DNA from: Terana coerulea
Lineage: Eukaryota > Basidiomycota > Agaricomycetes > Polyporales > Phanerochaetaceae
Direction: 5' to 3'
DNA length: 12,989 nucleotides
Assembly (NCBI GenBank): GCA_024811115.1
Contig: JAKOGH010000754.1
Span: 1 to 12,989 of the forward strand
A model generated the notes under the pieces. The model saw nothing but the letters and a program-made list of their open reading frames with translations. It did not search any database and was not told the DNA's origin. Below are positions 1 to 8,430 of this stretch, piece by piece (position 1 is the first letter of the stretch; each line of letters starts with the position of its first letter). Both the position numbers and the translations under genes were made by a program.

Positions 1-18
1 CGAGCTCAACGCAGCGGA

Positions 19-617
19 ATGCGCGGAGTGGCCCGAAAGCCGGCTGTAAAGGCGGCCTTCATGAAAGAGTTCGCGCCAGGCGCCACTATGAAAATCGTAC
101 GTACGCTCGTTCTTGATAAAGTTCCCACTACGTTCGACCCAGATCACGAGGCCCACAAGACGGAGCGCCAGGAGTACAACGCCGAAGTCCAACCGGGAGT
201 CGCAGAGATGAGATGGATGAAGAGAAAGGAGCGAGCTAAACCCGGCTCAACAGATGGGGCGATGCATGCTACCTTCTCAGACATCGATGCCGCTAACGCA
301 GTCATTGACCACGGTCTCATCATCTGGGGAGGAAGGTCTATGGACGGAAGTGGACGCCAGAGCCGAGGAGGTGCAATAAATGCCACAAGCTCGGAGTAGG
401 GCACTTGGCAGCAGAGTGCAAACAGGTACACACTACCTGTGGCACCTGTGGCGAAGTGAACGCAGAGCACTCTGCTGGCAACTGCCCCAAAGCTGACCAC
501 AATGACTTTTATTGCCAGAACTGCAAAACGCGAGGACATGCCTCGTGGGACAGGGACTGCCCAGCTTTCTTAGCAGCTCAGAGGAAGATTATACAGTGGC
601 AACCTGACCTCCTCTAA
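19..617 (+). pseudogene. LINE ORF1 remnant: Gag-like nucleic-acid-binding protein with zinc knuckles
   Basis: In intact elements ORF1 binds the element RNA and forms the ribonucleoprotein. Positions 19 to about 340 read in frame 1 as an RRM-like/Gag region with the typical run HATFSDIDAANAVIDHGLII. The frame then shifts by one near 340, and the conserved continuation (RKWTPEPRRCNKCHKLGVGH) is in frame 3, crossing position 372. Three knuckles follow: CNKC-x6-H-x4-C (372-410), CGTC-x6-H-x4-C (about 440-485) and CQNC-x4-H-x6-C (about 515-560). The last carries the HASWDRDCPAF signature common in fungal LINE ORF1 proteins. A stop ends the frame at 615-617. The 5' part is cut by the window edge. 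One frameshift is enough to make it non-functional. Confidence 0.8.
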
Positions 618-957
618 CGCGCATTTCCCCCAAGATGTCAGACCCGAGCACATGGAGCCGACGAGTACCACCCGCATGTTAGCTACGAAAATACCTGGAC
701 GAGCCGAAGGCCACAAAGGATAGTCAACGGACCAGACGAGAGGGAACCATACACCTATCGCTACGACCGACGATCAAGATACTATTCAAAGGCTACATAC
801 GACAGCTGGGCCGATGAGGTAGATGTAGCACGCCTGTGGGAAGGAGGAGCGCGCCGGCACACCCAGACGAGAGGAATGACGCAGGGCAGGGCCAGCCAGG
901 ACGTGAACGAGAGCCAAGGAACAGCACGGAAGATAGGACGAACGCCAGATTTGCACC
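618..957 (+). other. LINE ORF1-ORF2 junction, no intact reading frame
   Basis: This stretch lies between the last zinc knuckle and the ORF2 ATG. In related elements it holds the variable C-terminus of ORF1, rich in charged and polar residues. Here all three forward frames carry stops within short distances. I see fragments of charged, low-complexity protein (for example near 690-780) but no conserved motif, promoter or RNA structure that I can defend. Confidence 0.5.
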
Positions 958-1860
958 ATGATGGAGCCAATAAACATCAACGGCTTACGTCTGTGTCAGC
1001 AAAACATGAGTCGTTCCCTTACCGCTCAATCCGATCTTCTAAATACCGTTTCACCAGACGACTTCGAGCTTATCCTACTACAAGAACCATACATCGACCC
1101 CGAACCAATCTCACGCGAGCGAACCACTGGCGGGTGGTATACCCAACTGGACACCACGACCGAGACGAGAAAACGCGCTCAGTTCTTCTAGTCAACGCAA
1201 GCATCTCGACCAACTCCTGGACAGCGCTAGACGCGGACTCGGCAGACGTAACGGCCATATCTCTCACGTGCTCACGCGGAACGATACATGTGTACAACAT
1301 CTACAATGACCAAGAGAACGACAACGCACTAGTGGCTTTTCGTAGAACGGCCGACCGCCTACGACAACAGGAGGAGAGCCGAGACCAAGAGACGATGCTC
1401 ATCCTCGCAGGGCGACCTCAACAGACATCACCCGTTCTGGGAGCTACGCGCAAACACGCACCTACTCACGAGACAATACATTGAAGCTGCCCAACCATTG
1501 GTGGAACTGCTACCGCATACCACTCTACACTAAATACTACCAGCGAAATTCCTACACTACGAGCAAATGGAACGGAAACCACACACGACCGGACAATGTC
1601 TTCGCGTCTGACAACCTAGCTGAGTGTCTTCTCTCCTGCACTACTTGCCCAGAACTACAGCCGCCATGCTGTGATCATTATCCCATACACACGCATTTGG
1701 ACTTGACGCTGATTGGCTCCGTAGAAAAAGGCCCAAGATGGAACTGGAGAGGAACAGACCCGGGTGAGTTTGCGCCACTTTGGAAGAGGAGATACACACC
1801 CGCGCTCTACCTACAGATCTCATCACCACGACGGACGACTTCGAGACAGCATTGACAGAC
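958..1860 (+). pseudogene. LINE ORF2 remnant, part 1: AP-like endonuclease domain
   Basis: This domain nicks target DNA to prime reverse transcription. It starts at ATG 958 with the typical ORF2 opening (a run of N and Q residues, then ELILLQEPYIDP), which supplies the conserved catalytic Glu of the EEP fold. The frame shifts near 1130 (to the stretch with RSVLLVNASIS and the VTAISLTCSRGTIHVYNIYND strand). It shifts again at 1409-1411, where one extra G in a GGG run moves GDLNRHHPFWE into frame 1; this is the catalytic GD(L/F)N motif. Frame 2 then carries RPDNVFASDNLAE and CDHYPIHTHLDL, the counterpart of the terminal SDHxPI motif with Ser replaced by Cys. At least three frame changes make it a pseudogene, but the active-site residues can still be read. 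Confidence 0.8.
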
Positions 1861-2339
1861 ATTACGGATGTATTATATGCCGCACGACGACGCACGGCAC
1901 CACAGCTTGCAGATACGCCTATACACCAAGCGGTGGTGGAGCAAGGAACTGGCCAATGAACGGAGACGAGTGAAAAACTCAGTCGGGCATCCTATCGACG
2001 CCGACGGGAGGGACAGCACGCATGCCACCAGGAGTACCACCAAGCAAGGAACCAATACATCGAACACATTCGCACAGCCAAGCAGGAACACTGGGAGGCA
2101 TACTGGAGAACGCGGATGAGGACAATATCTGGAACTACAGCAAATACATCAAAACGGCGCTGACCGGGATGGAGTGACGTGCGAGAGTTCCGGCACTCAT
2201 CACTCAGGACGGAATAAGGACCGACGGCAGGCGACGTACAAACGAGTGAAAAGAGCCAAATCCTGCACAGCCTCTTCTTCCCTAAGGCACAACAGAGAGA
2301 AGATGTAGCACATAACCCAGCTGAGTATCCGCCCGCGAT
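1861..2339 (+). pseudogene. LINE ORF2 remnant, linker between endonuclease and reverse transcriptase
   Basis: This section joins the endonuclease to the RT in Tad-like ORF2 proteins. It reads as broken basic fragments in several frames, such as RRTAPQLADTPIHQAVVEQG-like and KRWWSKELANERRRVK pieces around 1890-1970. Later comes the pre-RT segment with LHSLFFPKAQQREDVAH (about 2257-2310), like the hydrophobic, proline-rich run that precedes RT motif 0 in these elements. Stops occur in every frame. It holds no catalytic motif and is annotated by position and weak similarity. Confidence 0.55.
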
Positions 2340-3680
2340 CCTTCACTATGCCCAGATTGACCTCGGCATTAGTAAAAGACGTAATACAAGGGCTCAAGAA
2401 ATACAAGGCACCGGGAGGAGATGAGATCCCAAATGAGGCACTGATCTGCGGATGCGATAGTTTGCTGCCATACCTACACGACTCTACCAGGCAACCTTCA
2501 GTCTCAAACATTACCCGGACCGGTGGAAGATCACGCGCACAATCGCTCTTGCTGTAAGCCAGGCAAGGCAAACTACTCGGTTCCCAATGCATTCCCGGCC
2601 GATTACCCTGGCGAAAAACATCGCCAAGCGCGGGTAGCATGCGAACAAAGATCCTAGTGTACGAGGCAGAGAAGCGCAAACTCCTTCCCGAACAGCACTT
2701 CCTAGGGCGACCAGGCCGAACCACGACCGACTCTCTGCACTATCTCACCAATGACAGTCAAGAATGCATGGCGAAAGGGCAAGTGGCTTCAATTCTTTTC
2801 CTCGATGTCAAAGCTGTGTTTCCAAGTGTAGATGGAACTCAACTGCTGAAGGACCTACGGCAGAGAGGCTTCCCATCGGACCTAGTGGACTGGATCAAGA
2901 GAAAGATGGAAGATCGACACACCACCCCTCGAATTTGACGACTTTATCTCCACACCTTCGCCTCTCACCAACTGCCTCGAACAAGGATGCCCGATGTCGG
3001 TAATCCTCTACCAATTATACAACTCACCGCTCCTAGAAGTCGTACGACCGACAGAGGCGAACTAGCACAGGAACATAGATGACGTAGCGGTAGTGGCAGT
3101 TGGAGACACACTGGACGACACGCACTGGACACTCCGATCCTTCATGAACAGAGCAGGCGGAGCTCTTAAGTGGGCTCAAACACACTCCTCGACATTCTCG
3201 GGTGGAGAAGTTTGGCCTGCTCAACATGTCTCTAAACGAGTGGACAAGGGACTAGGCCCACCGTTAGTGCTAGGCAACGGAGCCCCAGATATAAAACCAG
3301 CTAAGTCATATAAGTTCCTTGGGGTGTAAGTGGATCACCAGCTTCACGGAATGAACAGGTAGACTACGCGCGCAAGAAGGGGCTACAGTGGATCACCTCT
3401 TCAAGCGCATGGCGGGCGTGACGCAGAGGTATTTCCATGCAAGCAGTGCAACGGCTATACTTTTCAGTAGCGGTACCCTCGATGCTATATGCAGCAGACG
3501 CCTTCCTAGTCCCTACCTATCACCACCCACAGAAAACACGCGTGCAAGGATCAGTAGGCCATATACTAAAGCCGGGACAGATTCACAGGCAGGCGGCGAT
3601 TATGATGACAGGAGCCATGAAGACCACAGCGACGGACGTCATGGAGGCCCACGCAAACATCCTCCCTTCTCTCTCTTAGT
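2340..3680 (+). pseudogene. LINE ORF2 remnant, part 2: reverse transcriptase domain
   Basis: In an intact element this copies element RNA at the nicked target. Visible RT landmarks are KKYKAPGGDEIPNEAL (about 2395-2440, the K.PG.DGIPN motif), RPITLAKNIAK (about 2597-2630), LPEQHFLGRPGRTTTDSL (about 2685-2735), LFLDVKAVFPSVD (D codon 2804-2806, first catalytic Asp), and RNIDDVAVVAVGDT (GAT GAC at 3078-3083, the YIDD catalytic pair). The usual Tyr before IDD is Asn here. The thumb section follows in another frame, ending with ATDVMEAHANILPSL (to about 3677). Stops and frame changes occur near 2555, 2936, 3064 and 3328, so it is inactive although the three catalytic aspartates remain. Confidence 0.85.
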
Positions 3681-4510
3681 CGAACAACACTGCCACCGGG
3701 CGGCGGCGAGAGCGTGCACACTACCAGCTCACCACCCCTCACGCCACTGCTCACTCGGGCGAACAGCGAGATTTGTCAAACGCCATCGATCAGTTATGCA
3801 CGAACTGCTATACCTCTTCCCGACTGGACTCACGCGAACGCCGAGAAGATACAACCAGTACGATACCATCCGACCTGGCCACCAGGACACAGAGTCGAAA
3901 TCGCAGCAAGCAAAGAAGATGCGATCCAGGACGAGGAGTGCTGGGCGGGACAACCAGGAGTACGAGTATACACAGATGGATCAGACTTCGAAGGAGGAGT
4001 AGGAGCGGCAGCGGTACTCTACCGAGGAAACACGAAGAAAACGCTCAGGCTGCACCTCGGACCGTCGGAGAAGCACACAGTGTATGAAGCAGAAGTGGTG
4101 GGAATGATCCTCGGGCTAGAACTGATTCGCAGAGAGAGACGCCAGGTAAGTAAAGCCTCCCTTGCCATAGACAACCAGGCTGCGGTGCGTTCGAGCAGGT
4201 CGCGAAAGCCGAAGCCAGGACACTATCTCATGGATGACCTGCACCGGCTCAAGCGAACAGTGAAGAATGAGCATGAGGGAATTAAGCTTACCTTCGATGG
4301 GTACCAGGGCATCGGGACGTAGAAGGAAACGAAGCTGTGGACGTAGAGGCCAAGAAGGCGGCCAAACGGGACTCCTCAGATCGAAATCAACTACCCGCCT
4401 GTCTGAGAAGAGAGCTACCGGACAGCGCCTCGCCGGATCAAACAGAACCAGAAAAAGGCCATACAAGACGAAGCGAGGCAACGATGGACCAACTCCCCAC
4501 GCTTTCAACG
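3681..4510 (+). pseudogene. LINE ORF2 remnant, part 3: RNase H domain
   Basis: RNase H removes the RNA strand of the RNA:DNA hybrid. The domain begins near 3960 in the frame giving RVYTDGSDFEGGVGAAAVLY; the first Asp codon is 3975-3977. YEAEVVGMILGLEL follows (Glu at 4092-4094), then LAIDNQAAV (Asp at 4170-4172). After a one-base frame change near 4295 comes RWVPGHRDVEGNEAVDVEAK, with His at 4310-4312 and the final D. All four RNase H active-site positions are therefore present, split over two frames. The segment 3681-3950 is the connection from the RT and carries no motif I recognise. After about 4390 lies a linker to the C-terminal zinc motif. An RNase H in ORF2 supports the Tad or a related clade. 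Confidence 0.85.
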
Positions 4511-5051
4511 CATGAATAACCTAGACCCCTCCCTCCCTTCCAAGAGCTTCGGGCAATACGTCGGAGGAACCTCGAGAAAACAGGCGGCAATTGTATTCCA
4601 GCTACGCACAGGACATGTCCCGCTCAACTACCACCCGAACCGAATCAACATAGTGGACAGCGCAACATGCGAACGATGCGACGAAGGAGATGAGACACCG
4701 ACGCACTTCCTCTTACATTGTCCGGCATATGCACGAGCGCGACAACGACTACTCTACGACGCAGGCCCGCAAGCACTCCACCTCTCGATACTTCTCACGC
4801 GCCGCAACCTCCTGGGGCCTCTACTCCGATACATCCACGCCACGGGACGATTCCGTGAACAGCTAGGCGACCTACACCACAAGAAGCGAGAGAAAGAGGA
4901 AAAACGAAAAACAAGGGACGTCGTACTTGACCGTGCGAATCAGACACTGACGCGCCCTCTCTCCGTGATACAGAAACGAGAAGTGTACGAATACGCGGCG
5001 AGGAGACACCAAGAGCACGGACTTTCCCAGGGTCGGCATTGGGAATTCTGA
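4511..5051 (+). pseudogene. LINE ORF2 remnant, part 4: C-terminal region with CCHC-like zinc motif
   Basis: A 179-codon open frame from ATG 4512 to the TGA at 5049-5051 is the longest undamaged piece of the element. It carries the post-RNase H signature of fungal LINEs: KQAAIVFQLRTGHVPLNYH, then C-ER-C-DEGDETPTH-FLLH-CP (about 4668-4730), a zinc-binding-like motif (zf-RVT type), and a basic, charged tail rich in Lys, Glu and Arg (about 4880-4915). It is not a free-standing gene: the Met is an internal ORF2 residue. The TGA is probably the natural end of ORF2. Confidence 0.85.
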
Positions 5052-5339
5052 TGGCTACCGGAGAACCGTCAGCCATACTCCCCGCGCGGCAAGAGGTCTA
5101 ACCCAGGGGACCATCGTCCACCAAAGCGTGAGGTTTACAGCCCAGTGCCTAGCGTTCAATCACCAGATCCACCTCTTTTTTTACACCACTACTCCCACAC
5201 ACTCATCACTCCCCCACCTAAATTTCGGCCGAGATCCTTCGGACATGTGCCATTGCATACAAGACCAACTCGCATTCAGACGGAAGTAGTAGCACGATAA
5301 ACTCATGTACATGTAGATCGTCCACCATAGGGATATCCC
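5052..5339 (+). other. LINE 3' untranslated region, proximal part
   Basis: Non-coding sequence between the ORF2 stop and the inserted hAT element. It contains a short T-run (about 5176-5183) and C-rich stretches but no reading frame or recognisable motif. The LINE 3' UTR resumes after the insertion, from 6017, and ends at the poly(A) tract. The assignment follows from position only. Confidence 0.6.
5332..5339. repeat. Target-site duplication, left copy (hAT MITE)
   Basis: GATATCCC directly abuts the first base (T5340) of the inverted-repeat element. The same eight bases directly follow its last base (A6008). Confidence 0.92.
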
Positions 5340-5361
5340 TAGTGTTGCCAAAGTTCAGTTC
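5340..5361 (+). repeat. Left terminal inverted repeat of the hAT MITE
   Basis: Starts TAGTGTTGCC and continues into the first TTCAGTTC units. It pairs with 5987-6008 at 21 of 22 positions; beyond this the ends remain similar, with A/G differences. Confidence 0.9.
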
Positions 5362-5986
5362 AGTTCAGTTCGAGTCCATTTTTGTCCGAACCAGAACCAG
5401 AACCAAGTGTTTAGCAGCCGAACCTGAACCAAACTGAACTGAACCAGTATGAACTGGTTCAGTTGGTTCAGTTCAGGGTTTGAACTGGTTCGAACCATTG
5501 AACCATGTATATATCAGCTTTACTCTGTCAAATCAGTATAATTGCAATGGTAGATTATAATAGAGTTATATACTGACATCTAGAAGAGTTTATATGGTGC
5601 AAAAGCCTTACATTATGATGTTTTGAAGCTCAGTGTCTGATAGAGGCTGCCAGTTGCCTTTTTGGCAGCTATTGATGGCATCATATATACACTAAAACAT
5701 AGGCAGAGTGACATTTGGTGCTCAGTTTACAAGCACAACAATGAAAAAATAGTTTAGACATGCTATAGTAAGTAAGTTCATGTACTTTTCTCTATGAATC
5801 CCAGTACAAATACACTACATAACATATATATGGTTCATGGTTTGAACCGGTTTGAACTTGGTTCAGAGCGTGACAGCCATGCCCCGAACCAAGAACCGAA
5901 CCAAGTTATCTAGAGGCCGAACCAGAACTGAACCAAACTGAACCACACGGTTCAGTTCATCGGTTCTGGTTCTGAACCACCGAACC

Positions 5987-6008
5987 GAACTGAACTTCGG
6001 CAACACTA
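5987..6008 (-). repeat. Right terminal inverted repeat of the hAT MITE
   Basis: Reverse complement of the left end with one mismatch; the element ends in GGCAACACTA. Confidence 0.9.
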
Positions 6009-6016
6009 GATATCCC
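6009..6016. repeat. Target-site duplication, right copy (hAT MITE)
   Basis: Perfect repeat of the 8-mer at 5332-5339. After it the host sequence continues towards the LINE poly(A). Confidence 0.92.
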
Positions 6017-6041
6017 TGACGGACGTAAAACAAAGGAGACC

Positions 6042-6057
6042 AAAAAAAAAAAAAAAA
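6042..6057 (+). repeat. Poly(A) tail of the LINE
   Basis: Sixteen consecutive A residues follow the motif GTAAAACAAAGGAGACC. This is the expected 3' terminus of a target-primed retrotransposon and marks the right boundary of the element. It could be a chance A-run, but the position after a LINE ORF2 and 3' UTR makes the tail reading better. Confidence 0.75.
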
Positions 6058-6440
6058 TGAGCAATAAAATTAGAAAGGTTGGTAGGAGGTCTAACGGACA
6101 CTCAAGTTTGACATGGAGCGCCCAATGGGACAAAAACGTCATGCTTCTGCTCAGGCCCGACCGACCTGCAGCGACAGGCGGTAGCACGTCCGGCAGCAAT
6201 TTCAGTGGCGAATCATGCGAGGCGAAGTGAGTCGAGGCGAGACGAGAAAAAGGAAAATCTGGAATGTGTTAAGGAAAAGTCCGTTGAGAGGCCCATTGTG
6301 CGTCGAGTCGAGCTCATGACCTACCTGTATATCGAGGAGAGACGGCATTAGTTATGCCACGCGAAAAGTAAAGTAAAGAAGAGGAGAAGGAGAAGAGAAT
6401 AAAACCTTAGTTTTATCTCGCACTCGAAAAATGCACGAAC
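6058..6440. other. Intergenic region between LINE end and protease pseudogene
   Basis: I see no gene in this stretch. It starts with TGAGCAATAAAATT. It has a G/A-rich tract with repeated GAGGCGA-like units (about 6218-6255) and a purine-only-like tract of AAAGTAAAG and GAGAAGGAGAAG units (about 6365-6400). The second tract lies just past the 3' end of the pseudogene on the - strand, where it reads as pyrimidine-rich. No convincing promoter, terminator or RNA gene is visible. Confidence 0.5.
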
Positions 6441-8055
6441 CTAGTTGACGACATCGTAGAGGTAGCAACCAGGGAAGGCCTTCTTGATCTGCTCCTCCAG
6501 CCACCAGTACGGAGTCCCGTAAGTGACGTCTGTCTCGTCAGCCGTGCCGCCTCCACTAGTGAGTAAGGCGACGATGCGGCCAGCCCTGTCGAGTATGATA
6601 GCACCGAAATCTCCTGGAGCGGAGAAGGCGCCCCGCTGCTTGTCGTTGGGCAGGATGACTGTCTCGATAGACGTCTTGTCAATGCCGCAGTCGGAGTAGA
6701 TGCGAGTAAAAGAGTTAAGTCCATTGACGCGGCCTATGGTGGTGCCCGTGGTCACGCCATTCTTCACTACGAGGAATGCTTTCTCGCCGTTGGCGTCGAG
6801 GTGCTAGGGTCGGCGAATCTCCTCGTCCTTCACGATGCCAAAGACCTGGAGGAGCCCATCGTCCGGGTACTCATAGTCTGCCTGTTCCTCGGGTTGCGGG
6901 AACATGAGCTTGCCAAAGTCAGAGGGCGAGAGGTTCCCCCTGCCGGCCGGGGGATAGTAGTCAGCCAAAATTGGAACTGCAGGATGAGAGTGGGAAACAT
7001 ACCGACGTAGGCTTTGTTTCCTGGGAAGGTTTCCCAGTCAAATTTCTCGTTGTGCAGCTCGATAAAGGCCCAGTCGCACGTATACCCGCTGGTGTCGTCG
7101 GAGGCGACGATGGGATCTGCGTGGAGGACGTGGCCAATGATTCGCTTATCTGCGCTCGTCCTGCGCTTCGTTACCTCATCGTGAAGCTTGTTCAAGTGGC
7201 CGATGGTCCTCGTAGCCTTCTCTACCTCGCGCCGGATCTCCTGACGCTTCTCGGTGATCGCAGCAGGCTCGCCCTGGACGAAGTCGCCCAGCCTGGCGAT
7301 CGTCTTATTCCACACCTTGACGGAGCGAGCGAGGTCACCGATGGTAGCCATCACGGCGTTGGTAGCGTTCTGGTAACCCATGTTGCCAAGTGCGACGATC
7401 TCCTCGCGGGGCTGGCTGGTGTTCTTGCGCGCCATGCCCGTGTTGGCGTACTCAAGGAGGGCGAGCGACGTGGGCAGCAGTGAGAACGACGACGCGGTCG
7501 TCGCCTTTGCTAAGCCGGAAGTAGAGGGCGGGCGTGAAAATCTTGCTGAACTCAGTGATGGTCGGTGAGCGGGTTGAAAGGAAGGAGCTTCGGGCCAGCA
7601 ACAGAGTGGGTCACGACTGATTCGCGAAAAACCACCTCGATGTCGGGGAAGCCCGCCAGACGGAGGATATCCTTGATAGAATTGGCGGCACCCACCGCGT
7701 CGTCGAAGAGAAGAGTCTCGGGCCTCACGCCGATCCACATCAGGGGCGAGCAAAACGACGTCTTCTCCCCAGCGTTGGCAAAGGCGACGGGGTCGATCAA
7801 GGTCCACTTAACGCTGAGAGAGTCGAGGAGCTTGTAGATGGCCGTGATTATCTTAAGTCAGGACACTGCGATACCATGCCCGCATACAGGGTGCCTCTCG
7901 CGGAGGTAACGCTGCGCTTGTGGGCTCTTGCGCTCACTGGCAGGCCAGGCAGGACCCGACTTATAGATGCAGGGGGCTCCGCTAGGCATGCCGAAAAAGT
8001 CTTTATAAGCAACGGGGTAATCGTCGGCGAGACGGGACGACTCAGACGCTGCCAT
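6441..8055 (-). pseudogene. Degenerate chymotrypsin-fold serine protease-like gene
   Basis: The decoded protein matches a family I remember from mushroom-forming fungi, usually annotated as hypothetical or serine-protease-like. It begins at ATG 8055-8053 (MAASESSRLADDYPVAYKDF). Segments follow in order: IITAIYKLLDSLSVKWT, ETLLFDDAVGAANSIKDIL, RESVVTHSVAGPKLLPF, then LTAAHVARPP with the catalytic His (7470-7472). Next come a helical, charged region, SGYTCDWAFIEL with the likely catalytic Asp (7073-7075), VVKNGVTTGTTIGRVNG and finally APGDFGAIIL, where the GDSG Ser is Phe (6606-6608). It ends at a stop at 6441. Lesions are an in-frame TGA at 7858-7860, frame changes near 7560 (with apparent loss of about 20 codons) and 7454, a one-base mismatch of frame around the 6940-7002 intron, and an in-frame TAG at 6804-6806. 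It therefore cannot make an active enzyme. Family identity is from memory. Confidence 0.82.
6940..7002 (-). other. Putative 63-nt intron of the protease pseudogene
   Basis: On the - strand it starts GTATGT and ends CAG, with a good branch site GCTGAC upstream of a pyrimidine-rich stretch. The flanking protein reads KAYVG before it and GNLSPSDFGKLMFP after it. The two exons are in different frames by one base, which suggests a lost base in the G-run at the acceptor (five G after CA). An alternative acceptor would keep frame but gives a 26-nt intron, which I consider too short. Confidence 0.5.
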
Positions 8056-8121
8056 TGTTGTGGTCGAGCATCAGGGAAATTCGCCCAGTCGTAGGAGCGT
8101 CCAGCAGGCTATGGACTTTGC

Positions 8122-8126
8122 GACGC
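8122..8126. repeat. Target-site duplication, left copy (foldback element)
   Basis: GACGC just before the first element base; it lies within the interrupted reading frame (codons GCG ACG C..). Confidence 0.75.
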
Positions 8127-8430
8127 TACGGTTGCCGAGCAGGGTCAGGCTTATTGCACGAGTTCGAGTCCGAAGATCAAGCGCTTGATGCGAGTTTGAT
8201 GGCGCATCACGCCGCCTCCGAAAACTAGAATCAGTGAATTTGGCCGTTCTGCGTGTGTCAGTGTACATTATCGCCTTCATAGAGCTAGAAATAATATCTT
8301 CTGAGAGGCTAGGAGGTATATAAGGTGCTGGGGGCACGAAACATGAGACCGGCGCTTGGGCGCTTACTTCTCGGCCTTGTCCGAGTGAGCCGCTACGCCT
8401 CCTGATTTGGTAGTTTCTTGATGAATACCA
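8127..8430 (+). repeat. Left inverted arm of the foldback element
   Basis: Pairs with 8697-9000. It holds the 14-bp perfect palindrome ATCAAGCGCTTGAT (8176-8189) and a TATATAAG string (8317-8324) pointing into the spacer. Confidence 0.92.

Larger units (their letters stand above)
5340..6008. mobile_element. 669-bp hAT-type MITE (non-autonomous DNA transposon) nested in the LINE
   Basis: The ends are inverted repeats starting TAGTGTTGCC and ending GGCAACACTA, flanked on both sides by the identical 8-mer GATATCCC (5332-5339 and 6009-6016). An 8-bp duplication with short TIRs of this shape is the hallmark of the hAT superfamily. The first 22 bp of the two ends match with one mismatch (position 11, A versus G). 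Inside each end are many copies of GGTTC/GAACC and TTCAGTTC. The middle (about 5520-5820) is AT-rich and has no coding frame, so the element depends on a transposase made elsewhere. Superfamily assignment is inferred from duplication length and TIR; no transposase is present to confirm it. Confidence 0.9.
1..6057 (+). mobile_element. Degenerate Tad1-like non-LTR retrotransposon (LINE), 5' end outside window
   Basis: The order of coding remnants on the + strand is that of fungal Tad-clade LINEs: Gag-like ORF1 with three CCHC-type knuckles (19-617), an ORF2 with AP-type endonuclease (from 958), reverse transcriptase (about 2340-3680), RNase H (about 3960-4380) and a C-terminal CCHC-like motif (about 4668-4730). 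A 3' UTR and a 16-A tail (6042-6057) follow. The tail, and the lack of long terminal repeats in the window, fit target-primed retrotransposition. The reading frame changes many times and contains stops, so this copy cannot encode its proteins. A separate DNA element (5340-6008) is inserted in its 3' UTR. The 5' end and the LINE target duplication lie beyond the left edge, so total length is unknown. Clade assignment is from memory of motif order and is moderately sure. Confidence 0.85.

Noticed and set aside
4116..4508. 130-codon - strand frame over the RNase H region
   Set aside because: Antisense shadow of the LINE coding remnant; no domain signature.
5351..5997. CRISPR-like or satellite array from the many TTCAGTTC/GGTTC units
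   Set aside because: Units are short, without regular spacers, in both orientations and confined to the ends of an element with TIRs and a target duplication.
6830..7807. A 325-codon - strand frame as one intact protein
   Set aside because: Only its middle part matches the protease family. Its N-terminal and C-terminal parts are out-of-frame translations of family segments that read correctly in other frames.
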